A DNA stretch of 64,000 bases from Ganoderma boninense (lineage: Eukaryota; Basidiomycota; Agaricomycetes; Polyporales; Polyporaceae), in assembly GCA_002900995.3 (NCBI GenBank), contig CM035307.1, positions 1,922,001 to 1,986,000 on the forward strand, read 5' to 3'. Positions within the stretch are counted from its first letter, which is position 1, and each line of letters opens with the position of its first letter. Shown piece after piece: positions 12,254 through 21,977 of this stretch. Below the pieces are notes generated by a model, which saw only the letters and a program-made list of their open reading frames with translations, was not told the DNA's origin and did no database searches. A program made the translations under genes and the position numbers.

Positions 12254-14699
12254 TCAAAGTATGCTCGGCCATTTGAGCTTGAGACCTTCGAGCCAGCGCA
12301 GGTACAATAGTTCGGATATCGGTGACTTTCGGACTGGCGATCCTGTGTCTGGCTGTGTCGGCGGTGGGATCGGCGATGACGTCGAGGGCAGCCCCGAAAT
12401 CTCTTCTTCCTCAGTGACCACAAGCCCTTTCGCAGTCATTTCGCTCTTGCGGATGATGCGCTTGTGCGGGAATAGGGTGCGCTGCGTCTGGATGTGACTG
12501 CGTACCGCAGGGTTGCTAGGGAATAAATAGATCGGTGTCAGTATTCCCCGCTGCGGGTTCTAAGACAAAAAGCACGCACTCGTTGATGCCCGACAAGATG
12601 TCGAGGATGATGTGGTATGCCAGCTCTGGATTGACGTCTCGCAGCTCCTCGAAACCACGCGAGATCATGCTCAGCGACTCAATTTCCCTCGCGTCCATGT
12701 CGTCTCTTGTCGCCTGATGTTCTTAATCAGCACCCACACTCACATCCAAATTCGAGCTCGACGCACCTTCTGGAACAAAGGCAGCAACACGTCGTCCACA
12801 ATCGACCGGCCCGCCGCTTGTGCCTCGCTAGAACCGCGTTTGTGCGAGCCCTTCGTACTCGATGGCGACGATGCGCTCGACGATGTGCTCCCTTCCCTGC
12901 TCCTCAGGCTCCCAACGTATTCCTCCGACAACCTCAGCGACCGCACGGTGTCCACCTTCTTCACAGGTCGAATGGTGTCCACCCCGGTCCCGATATCCGC
13001 CGCCCCGAGCACCGTTCCCGTGTCACGTTATTGCGCATCGCATATGACGACCGACGTGATGATCGCATGGAGCCCGTATACGCCGGCGGCGGCTCAACCG
13101 CGTCTGCGATCTGCGCTGCGATGTTCTCTGCGCTCTGCGACGGCGTTGAGGGTGCAGGGCTCCCGGACGTCTCGTCCGAGCCCGAGTCCGTCATGAGCGA
13201 CGGATCCTTCTCCGCTGCTTCCCCTTTGGGATATGTCCGTATGACAACGGTCGAGTGCCCTGCGTCCGCGTTCATGCCGAGCCCGCCCAGGGAGGCAGCA
13301 ACGGGGGGCTGGAGCGGGACGTCACTGCCCTTGGTCGTCGCGGCGGTTGTGTCGATCGTGTTGCCCTCGAATGAGCCCTCGTCCTCCTCGTGCAGGTCGT
13401 CGAAGTCGTCGTCGGGCTCCATGCCAGGAGGCATGAGGTCCTTGGCCATGCTCCGAAGCGAGCCCATCGCGGACGTCGTCCGGATCGTGTTGAAATCCCA
13501 CTCGCTGCGCAGCGTCCCATCCCATGCGCCGCTGTTACGGATCGTCGCCTGGTAGTATTGCGGGGCCCGTGCGGGCGAGCGCGTGCGGTAGTCCTGGTAC
13601 CTCTCGATGAGCTCTGTAAGATACGATGTCTTGCGGGCGTTCCTAATGAAGCGGTGTTGCAATAGTTCCTTCGTCGTTGGTCGCTATTTATCGAATGACT
13701 CCAGTCAGACACGAATCTGTATTTTGTCGAGAGACGCCCCAATGATCTGCGACATACCGAGTGTGGATCCTTGGTCAGGCACTGCGCCACGAAGTCTTTA
13801 AAAGCCAGCGAGAACGGACCCTCGAGGACGGGTGGCTTCGCCTTCGGGATCAGGAAGAGTACCCTCATGGGGTGGTATTCCGCGAGTGGTGGCTCGCCCT
13901 TCGCCATCTCTATCGCTGTAATGCCAAGACTCCAGATGTCCGCCTTTGCATCGTACCCTGCTTGACGGAATGACTTCTGGCGCCATCCAGAAGGGGGTAC
14001 CGACAAAGGTATGCCGCAAGGTACTGGTGAGCTGTGCCGCCACGCCGAAGTCCGCAAGCTTGACCTTCCCTGACGCCGATAGCAGGACGTTTGCGGCCTT
14101 GATGTCGCGGTGGATCGTCCCTTCGTTGTGCAGGTAATCCAGGCCAAGGAGCAGCTCACGCATGATGACGGCGATGTGGGCCTCCGTAAACACGCCCGCC
14201 TTCAGGAGATCGAGACACGAACCGCCGGCCAGGTACTCCATCACAATCCACAGCTTGTACGCCACGACAAAGGAGCCGTAGTATCTTGTGACATACTCGG
14301 AGTCGCACTGCGCCAGGCTTGCAATCTCTTGCTGGATTTCGGTAATGTCGTCATCGGAGTCCTCCAAGTCTATGCAGGCACATTAAGGGGGCCCGTCACA
14401 AGCAGAGGGATTCACGCACCGATCTGCTTGATTGCCACTATCTGTTTGGAGTCGTTGTGAATCGCCTTGTAGACCGTGCCGAAGCTGCCCGTTCCCAGCT
14501 TCTCTAGGAGTGTGTATTGGCTTGCAGGGTTGGTGCTGGGTATATATGGCCATTGGTCTTGGGACTTGACCTTGCGCTCGCCGATGGGCGACGGTGGTGG
14601 GGACTTGCTGAGCTGTTTGGGCTGGAAACCACGACCGTTGTCAGAAAACCCACTCGATGCGGTGCTAGGCTTTTTCAGAAGACGGGAACCAGGCGCCAT
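12254..14699 (-). CDS. Ste20-family protein kinase, GCK-III type (MST3/Nak1/Kic1-like), with two apparent frameshifts
   Basis: Upstream kinase of the RAM/MOR cell-polarity network by family; in yeasts it activates an NDR kinase. Exons on the minus strand: 14699-14420, 14369-13758, 13683-12767, 12713-12580 and 12515-12254. Seen: P-loop [41 protein letters not shown], then [20 protein letters not shown]; a long regulatory tail ends in [12 protein letters not shown]. Two single-base breaks occur. After APEVI one extra base (the GG at 13967-13968 on +) shifts the frame before RQAGYD. One base is missing near 13018-13030, before the [14 protein letters not shown] segment. Allowing for both, the protein is 734 aa. 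No intron can explain either break. An assembly error is likelier than decay because everything else is intact. Confidence 0.85.
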
Positions 14700-15773
14700 G
14701 ATGCAAGGGGAGGTGGCTGCACACTGCGTACGCGTGCGGGAAGCAGGAGCGCACGGTAGGGGGACGCAGGATGGACAGGATGGAGGACGTCCAGACTGAG
14801 AATCTGCGTCGCACAGTGGGACTCTTCTGGCGTGTGCACGTGTGTGGACGGCTGGCCCGTTGGGCCATGCGGCAAAGAGTTGAGAACGTCGGGTCACTGA
14901 ATTTGCGCCATCTCCCCATGACATGGATTCACGATTGGTCGCCGATTCCGAGGCATGACGAAAATCAGAACGTGGCAGTTACTAGGTTTACTCACCATGA
15001 TTCGTCAACGAAGCTTAAAGTTTGGAGCGTGGATAAATATCGTGATAATAAGGGTTGCGCCTGGGCTATACGGGGGGCGTCGGCTGTGGGATGAGAAGGC
15101 GGAGGACCGAGGAAGGGAGACGGAAGACACGCGGTCGGTTGCAACGGGGACACAAGGTTGGGAAGTCAATGCGATTGCCGTGGAATTATGGTTGCCGGGA
15201 GAGGTAAATTATTGATGGATCGTGCTGGTGGGATGTTGGTACTGGCCTAGCCGTCGCAGAGGAGGTTAAGAAGGTCGTGCTGGGGGGCGGCAAGGGCGAG
15301 GATGGCGAGGGGAAGCAGGGAGAGAGGAGGAATGAGCCCAAATGGCCGAGGGCGGAGGAGCCAAGGACGTGACGTGATCAGCGACGGAGGCACAGAGCCC
15401 CCGCCACCACACGACTCAGACGGTGACGCCTGCGCTCGCACGCCCCGCTTCGCCAGCCACTCGGACCGGCGCGCTATCTCCCCGCCTCTCCCCGCCCCGA
15501 CGCCCGTATCGTCCTCTCTGGGCAGACTTCGTGGTCCGTTCCTCTCGCTTCGCATCGCATGTAAAAAGTCTCTTTGGCAGACACCGGCGCGTCCTTATTC
15601 CCCTCCTGCTTGGGTAGCCTCAGACTCACACTATGCGCAACACCGTTCTCCGCTACGCATGTAAGTATGCATATACGAGCATGGCATGTCGGTTGATGGT
15701 CGGTAGTGTATAACATACAAATGAAAACGATGAACTCAGAGCAACATAGACCGCGACCTGCACCGCTCCGACC
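14700..15773. other. Intergenic region upstream of the GCK-III kinase
   Basis: 1.07 kb holding the kinase promoter and the 3' flank of RPL35. Only short overlapping ORFs without motifs were seen. Confidence 0.5.
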
Positions 15774-16326
15774 TCATGCCTTCACAGCGTACTTCCGGAT
15801 CGGGAAATGGATGTCCTTCTTCCGCTGCTTCAGCGTCTTCAGCGACGCTTCGTGCTGCGTGACAGAAAGAGAGATTCAGCCCGGCAGTCAAACCAACGAC
15901 TCCCTCAAAACTACGGACCTTCGTGAGGCGTCTCCGGATCGCACGGGTCTTCTTTGCGCGGAGGTCGAGGGGCAGGTACTTCTTGTTCTTGTAGAACTCC
16001 CGCAAGTTCTGCCTCTGCTTTTGGTTCATTACCGTCAAGACCCGGGCGATCGACTTGCGGACAGTGTTGCTGGGCATTGATCGAGGTTCATACGACACAC
16101 ACAGAGACAAGGGCACAGCAAGACGACGCACATTTTGGTAAGCTTCGCCGCAGAGCCACCAGCGATCTTCTGTACCCGGAGGGACAGGAGCTCAGTCTTG
16201 AGCTCGGTCAGTTGTTTTGCCAAGTCATTCTTGGACCTTGAAGCACGAACGTCAGTTGCGATCTGAAGCCACTGATTCGTCTACGCACTTCGACTGGAGC
16301 TCATAAGCCTTGACCTTGCCGGGCAT
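15774..16326 (-). CDS. RPL35: 60S ribosomal protein L35 (uL29)
   Basis: Structural protein of the large ribosomal subunit, near the exit tunnel. Exons 16326-16289, 16236-16132, 16069-15919 and 15854-15774 give 124 aa, matching the family's usual length of about 123. Seen: [20 protein letters not shown] at the start, [14 protein letters not shown], the hallmark [37 protein letters not shown], and the C-terminus [12 protein letters not shown]. The first exon codes only 12 complete codons plus two bases, a split common in ribosomal protein genes. Confidence 0.97.
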
Positions 16327-17056
16327 TTTTGTCGTGTCGTTTCAGGAGTCTAGATATCAAGCGAGCGTCAGAACAGGTCGCTATCCAGGTTGTAAACTGC
16401 GCTCAAGACGACTGGGCTCGCAGGATTGTGTTCCAGCATGATAGCACCCTCCTGAACGAGCCCCAAAGTCGCCAGAGAGAGGGAGAATGAGATAAGCACC
16501 TTGAGGAGTGTCGTTGACCGATGGACGCGCCAGGCTTGGGACGAGGAACACAGAGCGTGGGATAATCGCTCATGAACTGTGCAGTTCTTCAGCCACTGTT
16601 CCCACGGATGGGCGCTTAACTAGATCTGCCCGACATCGCGTGTGGCGACGTGCTCAGTGCCTGCAGTGATGTCCATCGCTTCTCTGCCACGACTGTGTAC
16701 GTGGGTGCTACCGCCGTGTTAACTGACTTACTGGATATCTCTATATCGAGCTCGCACTGGGAACTTGAACTTGGCGCTCATGCTTACAATAAAACTCGAA
16801 AGCTTTCTCCCTTAGGCCGGCTTTGGGGAGGCGGCAGCGGGTGGATAGTCTCATGCTCCGGAATGCTGCCACTTGCACCAGGACTCCGCCATCTGCTGCT
16901 TTGCATGCCGTCGTCGCTCTCCTGCGTGTCTTCTCAACCACCCCGCTTTCATCACTCATATACCTCGTGATAGCCTTTGCCCTCTGCCTGTGTGGTACGC
17001 TTCTTGCATGACTATCCCGGAGGTTCTTAGCACTCACAGACAAGGTCAGGGGCCTA
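16327..17056. other. Divergent intergenic region RPL35 / gag-like gene
   Basis: 730 bp between two divergently transcribed genes. It should contain the RPL35 promoter. I see no gene or repeat. Confidence 0.5.
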
Positions 17057-17674
17057 ATGGCTACAAAATATCCTCCGGACCAGGACCTTCAGGCTGTCTC
17101 GAGTCTCTTCCCCCATGTGGACCCAGACGTGATTGCGTCCATCGTCCACCACGAGCTCTCCGGTGCGGAAATCTACAAGCTGGATTCCCGTCGGATCCTC
17201 GAGTCCACATGGAATCTCATCGAGGTCAACATGGACGAGAGTACCCTTTCCCTCCGCTCCGCGCCCGCCGCCACGGAAACCTATGCGACGCTCGATTCCC
17301 TTCTTGTTCCCTTGAACGCATACTTCTCCGTACTTTGCGTCCACGAGCTCTCCAGGAGCCAGGCGCCGATGCTTCCATACCATTTCTTCCGTTATAGCAG
17401 CCACCTGGTCAAGATCGAGGCGCAGTACGAATGGGCTGCCGTGCTGTCATACCACCTCGCATCGTTTTCGCGCAGATGCAAGGAGATGCGGAAAGGAGAC
17501 TTCGCTGGTTGGGGGCGCGTTGACATGGATCTCATGGAGCAGTATCTTGTACCCAACCAGAAAAGATGCTATGGTACTGTAAACACATTCCATAGCAGCC
17601 ACCAGTTCTTGGGAACTAATATACCCCTGACAAAGATACGAGACGGAAGCATAAATGACATTGTCAAGATGTGA
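17057..17674 (+). CDS. Hypothetical protein, gag-like type seen in Agaricomycetes
   Basis: Intronless 205-aa ORF starting MATKYPPDQDLQAVSSLFPH. The pattern of an N-terminal LFPHVDPDVIASIVHHEL, a YKLDSR element, then a Tyr/His-rich core (AAVLSYHLASFSRR, GWGRVDMDL) resembles a family I recall from mushroom genomes that is often treated as retroelement gag-like. No zinc knuckle, protease or reverse transcriptase is nearby, so if it derives from a retroelement it is orphaned. The N-terminus also faintly recalls a CUE ubiquitin-binding helix, which I do not press. Its last 106 bp overlap the tail of the next gene on the opposite strand. Confidence 0.5.
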   Translation: MATKYPPDQDLQAVSSLFPHVDPDVIASIVHHELSGAEIYKLDSRRILESTWNLIEVNMDESTLSLRSAPAATETYATLDSLLVPLNAYFSVLCVHELSRSQAPMLPYHFFRYSSHLVKIEAQYEWAAVLSYHLASFSRRCKEMRKGDFAGWGRVDMDLMEQYLVPNQKRCYGTVNTFHSSHQFLGTNIPLTKIRDGSINDIVKM

Positions 17675-18763
17675 GCGTTGTACGACTTCGTTAGTTGAGT
17701 GTACATACAAGTCAATGTGTCTGCCATACCATGAGTTCAACACCGCGTAGATTGCAAGGAACTTGAAGGGCAACGTGAGTGTCCATTGGTTCGTTAAGCC
17801 TGACCTCCACTCAATTGGAGGGGCTTGGCTCTGGCTCTTCATCGGCCTGGTCCTCTCGTTCCTGTACGACATCTCAGAAGTTCAAAGAACCGATGACTTT
17901 CTTATGTATAACGGCGGGCTCACCTTCGACAATGTCGGAGATTCCGGCTGTCCCTGCTCACCTAAACGTTTCGCGAGGCTCCGCATCTTCTCGATGCCTC
18001 GACCGTCGTTGGGAAGTTCCACCCAGCCCTCGCGTCGCTCCACCTCCTCAACGAAGCCAGCGAGATTAGCCAGAGACATCCCCGTGTCCCTCATGTCCTC
18101 CGCGACCGTGGATCTGACGCTCCACTCGTAAGGCTGACTGATCGTCGGGGGGACAGAGTAAGGAAATAAGAGCACGCACCTCCATCTCGTAGTCTCAGCG
18201 GTCAAGTTAGCGAGCTGAAGCTTCATTTCCTCCCGCCACTCGGTCCTGCTCTTGGCCTGCTCCACCTCCGTCCGTCCCGCTTTGGAGAGCGTACGCTCGA
18301 TGCACAACACTTTCGTGAGGACGCTCTTCTCCATGCCCTCCACCTTCCCGTGTAGTTCATCCACCCGTGTCCGTGCCGCCTCCAGTGATTCCTTGACCTC
18401 CGCCAGCGCCGTCGCGTTCGCCTTCAGCTTGACGCTGTGCTCCTTGACTGCTTTAAGGATATCTTCCACGCCTTTTTGGGTCTTTGCTGCGTCGGCGGTG
18501 GTGAACTGGCGCATCTCGCGCGCGAAGCTCTCGTTCGCCACGCGAAGGATGGTGATCTCCTTGACCATCCCAAGGCACTGTCTTCGAAGCAGGACGTATG
18601 GGATGGCCGCACATGGAATGAGTATCGCAGAGAATACGAGGATGGTCCTCACGGCGTTCCGTGAGGGCTTCTCTTCTGCGCGTGGTACCGTCACCGACCT
18701 CTCGGCTGCAGACGAGGTGGAAGTTGAACCACTGCGCTGTGGCAAATAGTCCCAAAGAGTCAT
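17569..18763 (-). CDS. Hypothetical membrane protein with coiled coil
   Basis: Exons 18763-17924, 17872-17730 and 17626-17569 give about 346 aa. Seen: start MTLWDYLPQRSGSTSTSS; one clear transmembrane segment near residues 38-60 (ILVFSAILIPCAAIPYVLL); about 150 residues of charged coiled coil (VKEHSVKLKANATALAEVKE); and a hydrophobic C-terminus (FKFLAIYAVLNSW then NWWLLWNVFTVP) that may be a second membrane or hairpin segment. A 42-nt in-frame segment near 18120-18180 has intron-like ends but can also be read through. Family not recognised. The tail assignment rests on splice logic and is the least certain part. Confidence 0.55.
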
Positions 18764-19181
18764 AGCGGTGAATAGGAAGCAGCGTTCGCCGTCTGTGGAG
18801 GAGTGAAGGCACGACGCCTATGATGCACGCGTGCGAGGACTCGAGCATGACGCGTGCAAGCATCAGGCACGAACATAGCATTCACGTGACTTCTACTCTA
18901 AGTGGGTAACTAAACTAAGTATTCACATCCGAGTGGTCAGCTTCGTAAGACGAGTAATATTGCTAGTAATACACGGGCTTTGAGGTATTAGCAGCATTCA
19001 GAGGATATAACGAAGATCATGGGCGATAGCGACAACAACAAATCCAGGGAAACGGGTGGCAGCGATACAGTAAACCAGCGAGAGGAACAGCAACACAGCA
19101 CGAAAACGGGCGAAACGACGAGACCAATGAGACATGAGCGGAGAGGCGAGGGGGTGTCCTTCCGGAGGCGAGGGGCGGCGG
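18764..19181. other. Intergenic region
   Basis: 418 bp between two minus-strand genes: promoter of the coiled-coil membrane protein and 3' flank of the GW/WG-rich gene. Nothing else seen. Confidence 0.5.
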
Positions 19182-21581
19182 TCATGCGGCGGCGGCCTTC
19201 TTCCCACCTCCGAATATTCGTCGGATGAACGCGAAGCGAACTTTCTTTTTCTTTACAGCAGTCGGTGTCGCCGCCCCGGGCTTCACCGGTAGCCTAGCCC
19301 TGCATCATCAGTCCTCGCATCCTTGTCCGCCGGACAAGATGGATCACTTACTCGTCAACATACACGGGGTAGCTCGTCTTGAGCCCCGCTTTCACGGCGA
19401 GGATGTCTCCCTCGTACATGCCGCGCAACGAGTCCGGAATGTTGAGCTTTCTCCGCCAAACAGCCATGCTGTTTCCCGACGGCGAGAGCAGAAATACAAA
19501 AACAATCACCTGGTACGCCGGGTCGTATAACGTTACGGATGATTGGAGCGTCGAGTCGAGTGTGTTTTGAAGTTCCGTGAGGGTGACCCAATCGAACGCC
19601 GGTTGTGTGACTGAGCCATGGGTTGCGGGAACGCGGAAGTCTGCGTTCGCGAACAACGCACCTCTTTCCTGGGTGTCGAGAAATCTCTGGAGCTGGAAGC
19701 AATACCATCATTTAGCTGAACCAATGAAGCAATATTCTTAGATACACTTACACCAATCTCAGCGAGACCGTTCGACATGGCTGCTACCCAGCGGAGGAGC
19801 GAGCTAACTCGCGGGTCCTTATCTGGGTTGAAACCCCATCGTATCCGCTCTTTGGTGGGCCGTCCTTGGTTATACATAGCGCGCATTGCCGGCACCAACG
19901 ACTCGCCATGGGACGATGCGAACGCGTTCTCGCCAAAACCATTTCGAGGGGGTGGAAGTTCGAAAACGGTAGTCTTCACAGTGGTATTGGGTGTTGGAGA
20001 CAGTGTTCCGGTCGCTATCCTCATCGTTCGTGAAGCATTTGGGGAAGCGGCCCACATCTGAGGATTGGAGGGTACGTGTTGTCGAGGGGGTATGGCTCCA
20101 GATGCAGGCGCAGCTCCGTGCGAACGCGTGCGGGAGGGGATCGAGGGCGTTCCAGCATAGGACACATTTGAGGAAAACCGTACGCGCTGGTTGTTGTCGT
20201 ACCCGTGACTTTGACCCCAACCATCGTCCTCCTCCTCATCCTCGGTGTCGCCCCAGCCATCGTCCTCATACTCATCCTCTTCGGGAATCGTAGATGCTCG
20301 TTCTGCCCCATAACCGTCCCTGCCCCAGTTCGTCCAACTATCCGCGTATTGCAGACCCTGCCGAGATTGCTGGGAATGATCATGTTGTGCGTGTCCATTC
20401 GAGTGCATATTAGCTTCTTGTATGCTGCGCAAGATGCCCTGCTGTTCCGCCAAAAATTGCGCATGCATGTAAGTCTGCGATTGACCTGGATGCGCGGTTG
20501 GTTGCTGCCTCGGACGAGGGATTGCCTGGGGTGGGGACTGCGGGGAGGAACCCTTAGTCTGCTGTTGTGGGGCTGCCAACAACGAACTCAAGAGTTGGGA
20601 ACGCTGCTGCTCGGACAGGACCTGCCTAGTCCCACCGCCCGAAGCAGCAGCCTGAGTCGCGTAGTCGTACGGAGCGGGAGTTGCATGAACGGGAGGGGTA
20701 TTTACCAGTTTGGCTTCACTGGCCCATTTCGTCCACGCGGGCTTGTGTCCAGGCGGTTTCGGGGCGGGGGGCTGCGCCCAAGAAGGCCGAGGGGGGTCAG
20801 TGCCCCAAGCGGGGGCGGGGGACCCAGCCGGCAGGAGACATCTGGTGCGCGTGCGCTGAGGGATGGAGGGAGTGGGGATTCGCAGGCGCCCGCGCGGGTT
20901 GTTGACTTGGGGGCTGCGGGTTAGATTGAGCACCGCCTTGCCTTGACCTTGAACGACCTCTCGACCCCGCGGGGTGCCCTCCTTGACCTCCGCTCGCGAG
21001 CACAGCTGCCGACGGTCCCCATCCATCATCCGTTACAGGCTCATCCCAACCTCCAGGAGCAGCAGGTGTGCCTCCCCAGTCGTGGACGCCGGTTGTGTTA
21101 GTATCCCAATCGTTGGCGGGTATAGTACCCCAGTCATTCCGGGGCTGCTCCCAGGCACTCGACGCGTCGGCGCCCCCGCCCCATCCGTCGCCTTCTTCGG
21201 CATCCTCGACCGTGGCCTGTGGATGCGGATGTTCCGGCCAGCCTCCTGTGGGGAAGGGGGTAAAGTTGTGAGGGACGCGATCCATGGCGCGGCACCAGAA
21301 GGTGAAGGCAGAGGAGAGATTGTGAGAGGAGCATAGCAAGAAGGGAACGCGCGATGTGAAGGGAGTAGATATAAGTCTCTGCAACGAGGTGCTACATGGA
21401 AGGGGTTTCACGAACCGTGGCCATTGCCCTCGTGCGCCATGGAGCCGACTACAGCGTGGCTCGAGGGATGCAGCGCTGCCGGAGGCGCCGCCCCTACCGC
21501 AGGCTCCACGCTGGCTTGCGCCGGCTGAGCATTCGCTACTTGATCGGATCCCTTGGCCTTGTTCTTCTTGACCTTTGCCAT
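19182..21581 (-). CDS. GW/WG-rich low-complexity protein of unknown function
   Basis: Exons 21581-21416, 21245-20824, 20771-19752, 19692-19352 and 19299-19182 give 688 aa with consistent phases. The start MAKVKKNKAKGS is basic. Residues about 55-200 carry many Trp-Gly pairs in acidic context (EEGDGWGGG, NDWGTI, HDWGGT, DDGWGPS), with further DDGWGDTEDEEEDDGWGQ near the middle. A Gln/Pro/Ser-rich linker follows. The C-terminal third looks folded (RIRWGFNPDKDPRVSSLLRW, FDWVTLTELQNTL, VIVFVFLLSPSGNSMAVW) and ends in a basic KKKKVRFAFIRRIFGGGKK. The 52-nt intron 20823-20772 has a weak GTCCCC donor but exactly restores the frame. Gly-Trp platforms bind Argonaute in other eukaryotes, so an RNA-silencing role is conceivable but unproven. 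The long first intron may hide an alternative start at about 21285. Confidence 0.65.
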
Positions 21582-21977
21582 TGACTAATACCGAGAGCGT
21601 TAACGTGCGCGAGGCAGTCGTGTGGGGACAAAGAAGAAGGGGTTCCGACGGCTGACCGTGTCGACTTTCACCAGAGATGGTTCTGTGGGACTGCGGAAGG
21701 GCAGGAAGGAACGTACGACGAGGACATACGGATATGAGGACCACAAAGCGGCGCGAGAGAGACGCACGAGGCATTCGTCCAGGGACCGGGTTGGGACCAG
21801 GGACAGACGACGGTGGAGAGGCTTGATATCCGTGGGAATCCACTCCTGGGTAGACACTGGCTCTCCTCCGGCAGTCCATGTGCGTACTCAGCCTACCTTC
21901 GTCCAACTCTCGTCACCCTGTTTCCGGCTGCGCATACAGCATCTCTAGGGACTGTGTTGGCGTCTTGACTCTCGCAG
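21582..21977. other. Divergent promoter region, GW/WG-rich gene / Stb6-like gene
   Basis: About 400 bp. It must also contain the unplaced first exon or leader of the Stb6-like gene on +. Open frames here are not supported by motifs. Confidence 0.4.

Noticed and set aside
13798..14159. Intron to explain the break after APEVI in the GCK-III kinase
   Set aside because: Every GT-AG pair that fixes the frame would delete [11 protein letters not shown], which the kinase needs.
17447..17872. Long minus-strand open frame overlapping the gag-like gene
   Set aside because: Only its first 143 nt (17872-17730) are used as an exon; a GTATGG donor follows, and the rest is antisense to a better coding frame.
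20772..20823. Apparent frameshift in the GW/WG-rich gene
   Set aside because: A 52-nt intron (GTCCCC...GCAG, with a CTGAC branch-like site) restores the frame exactly, so no indel is needed.
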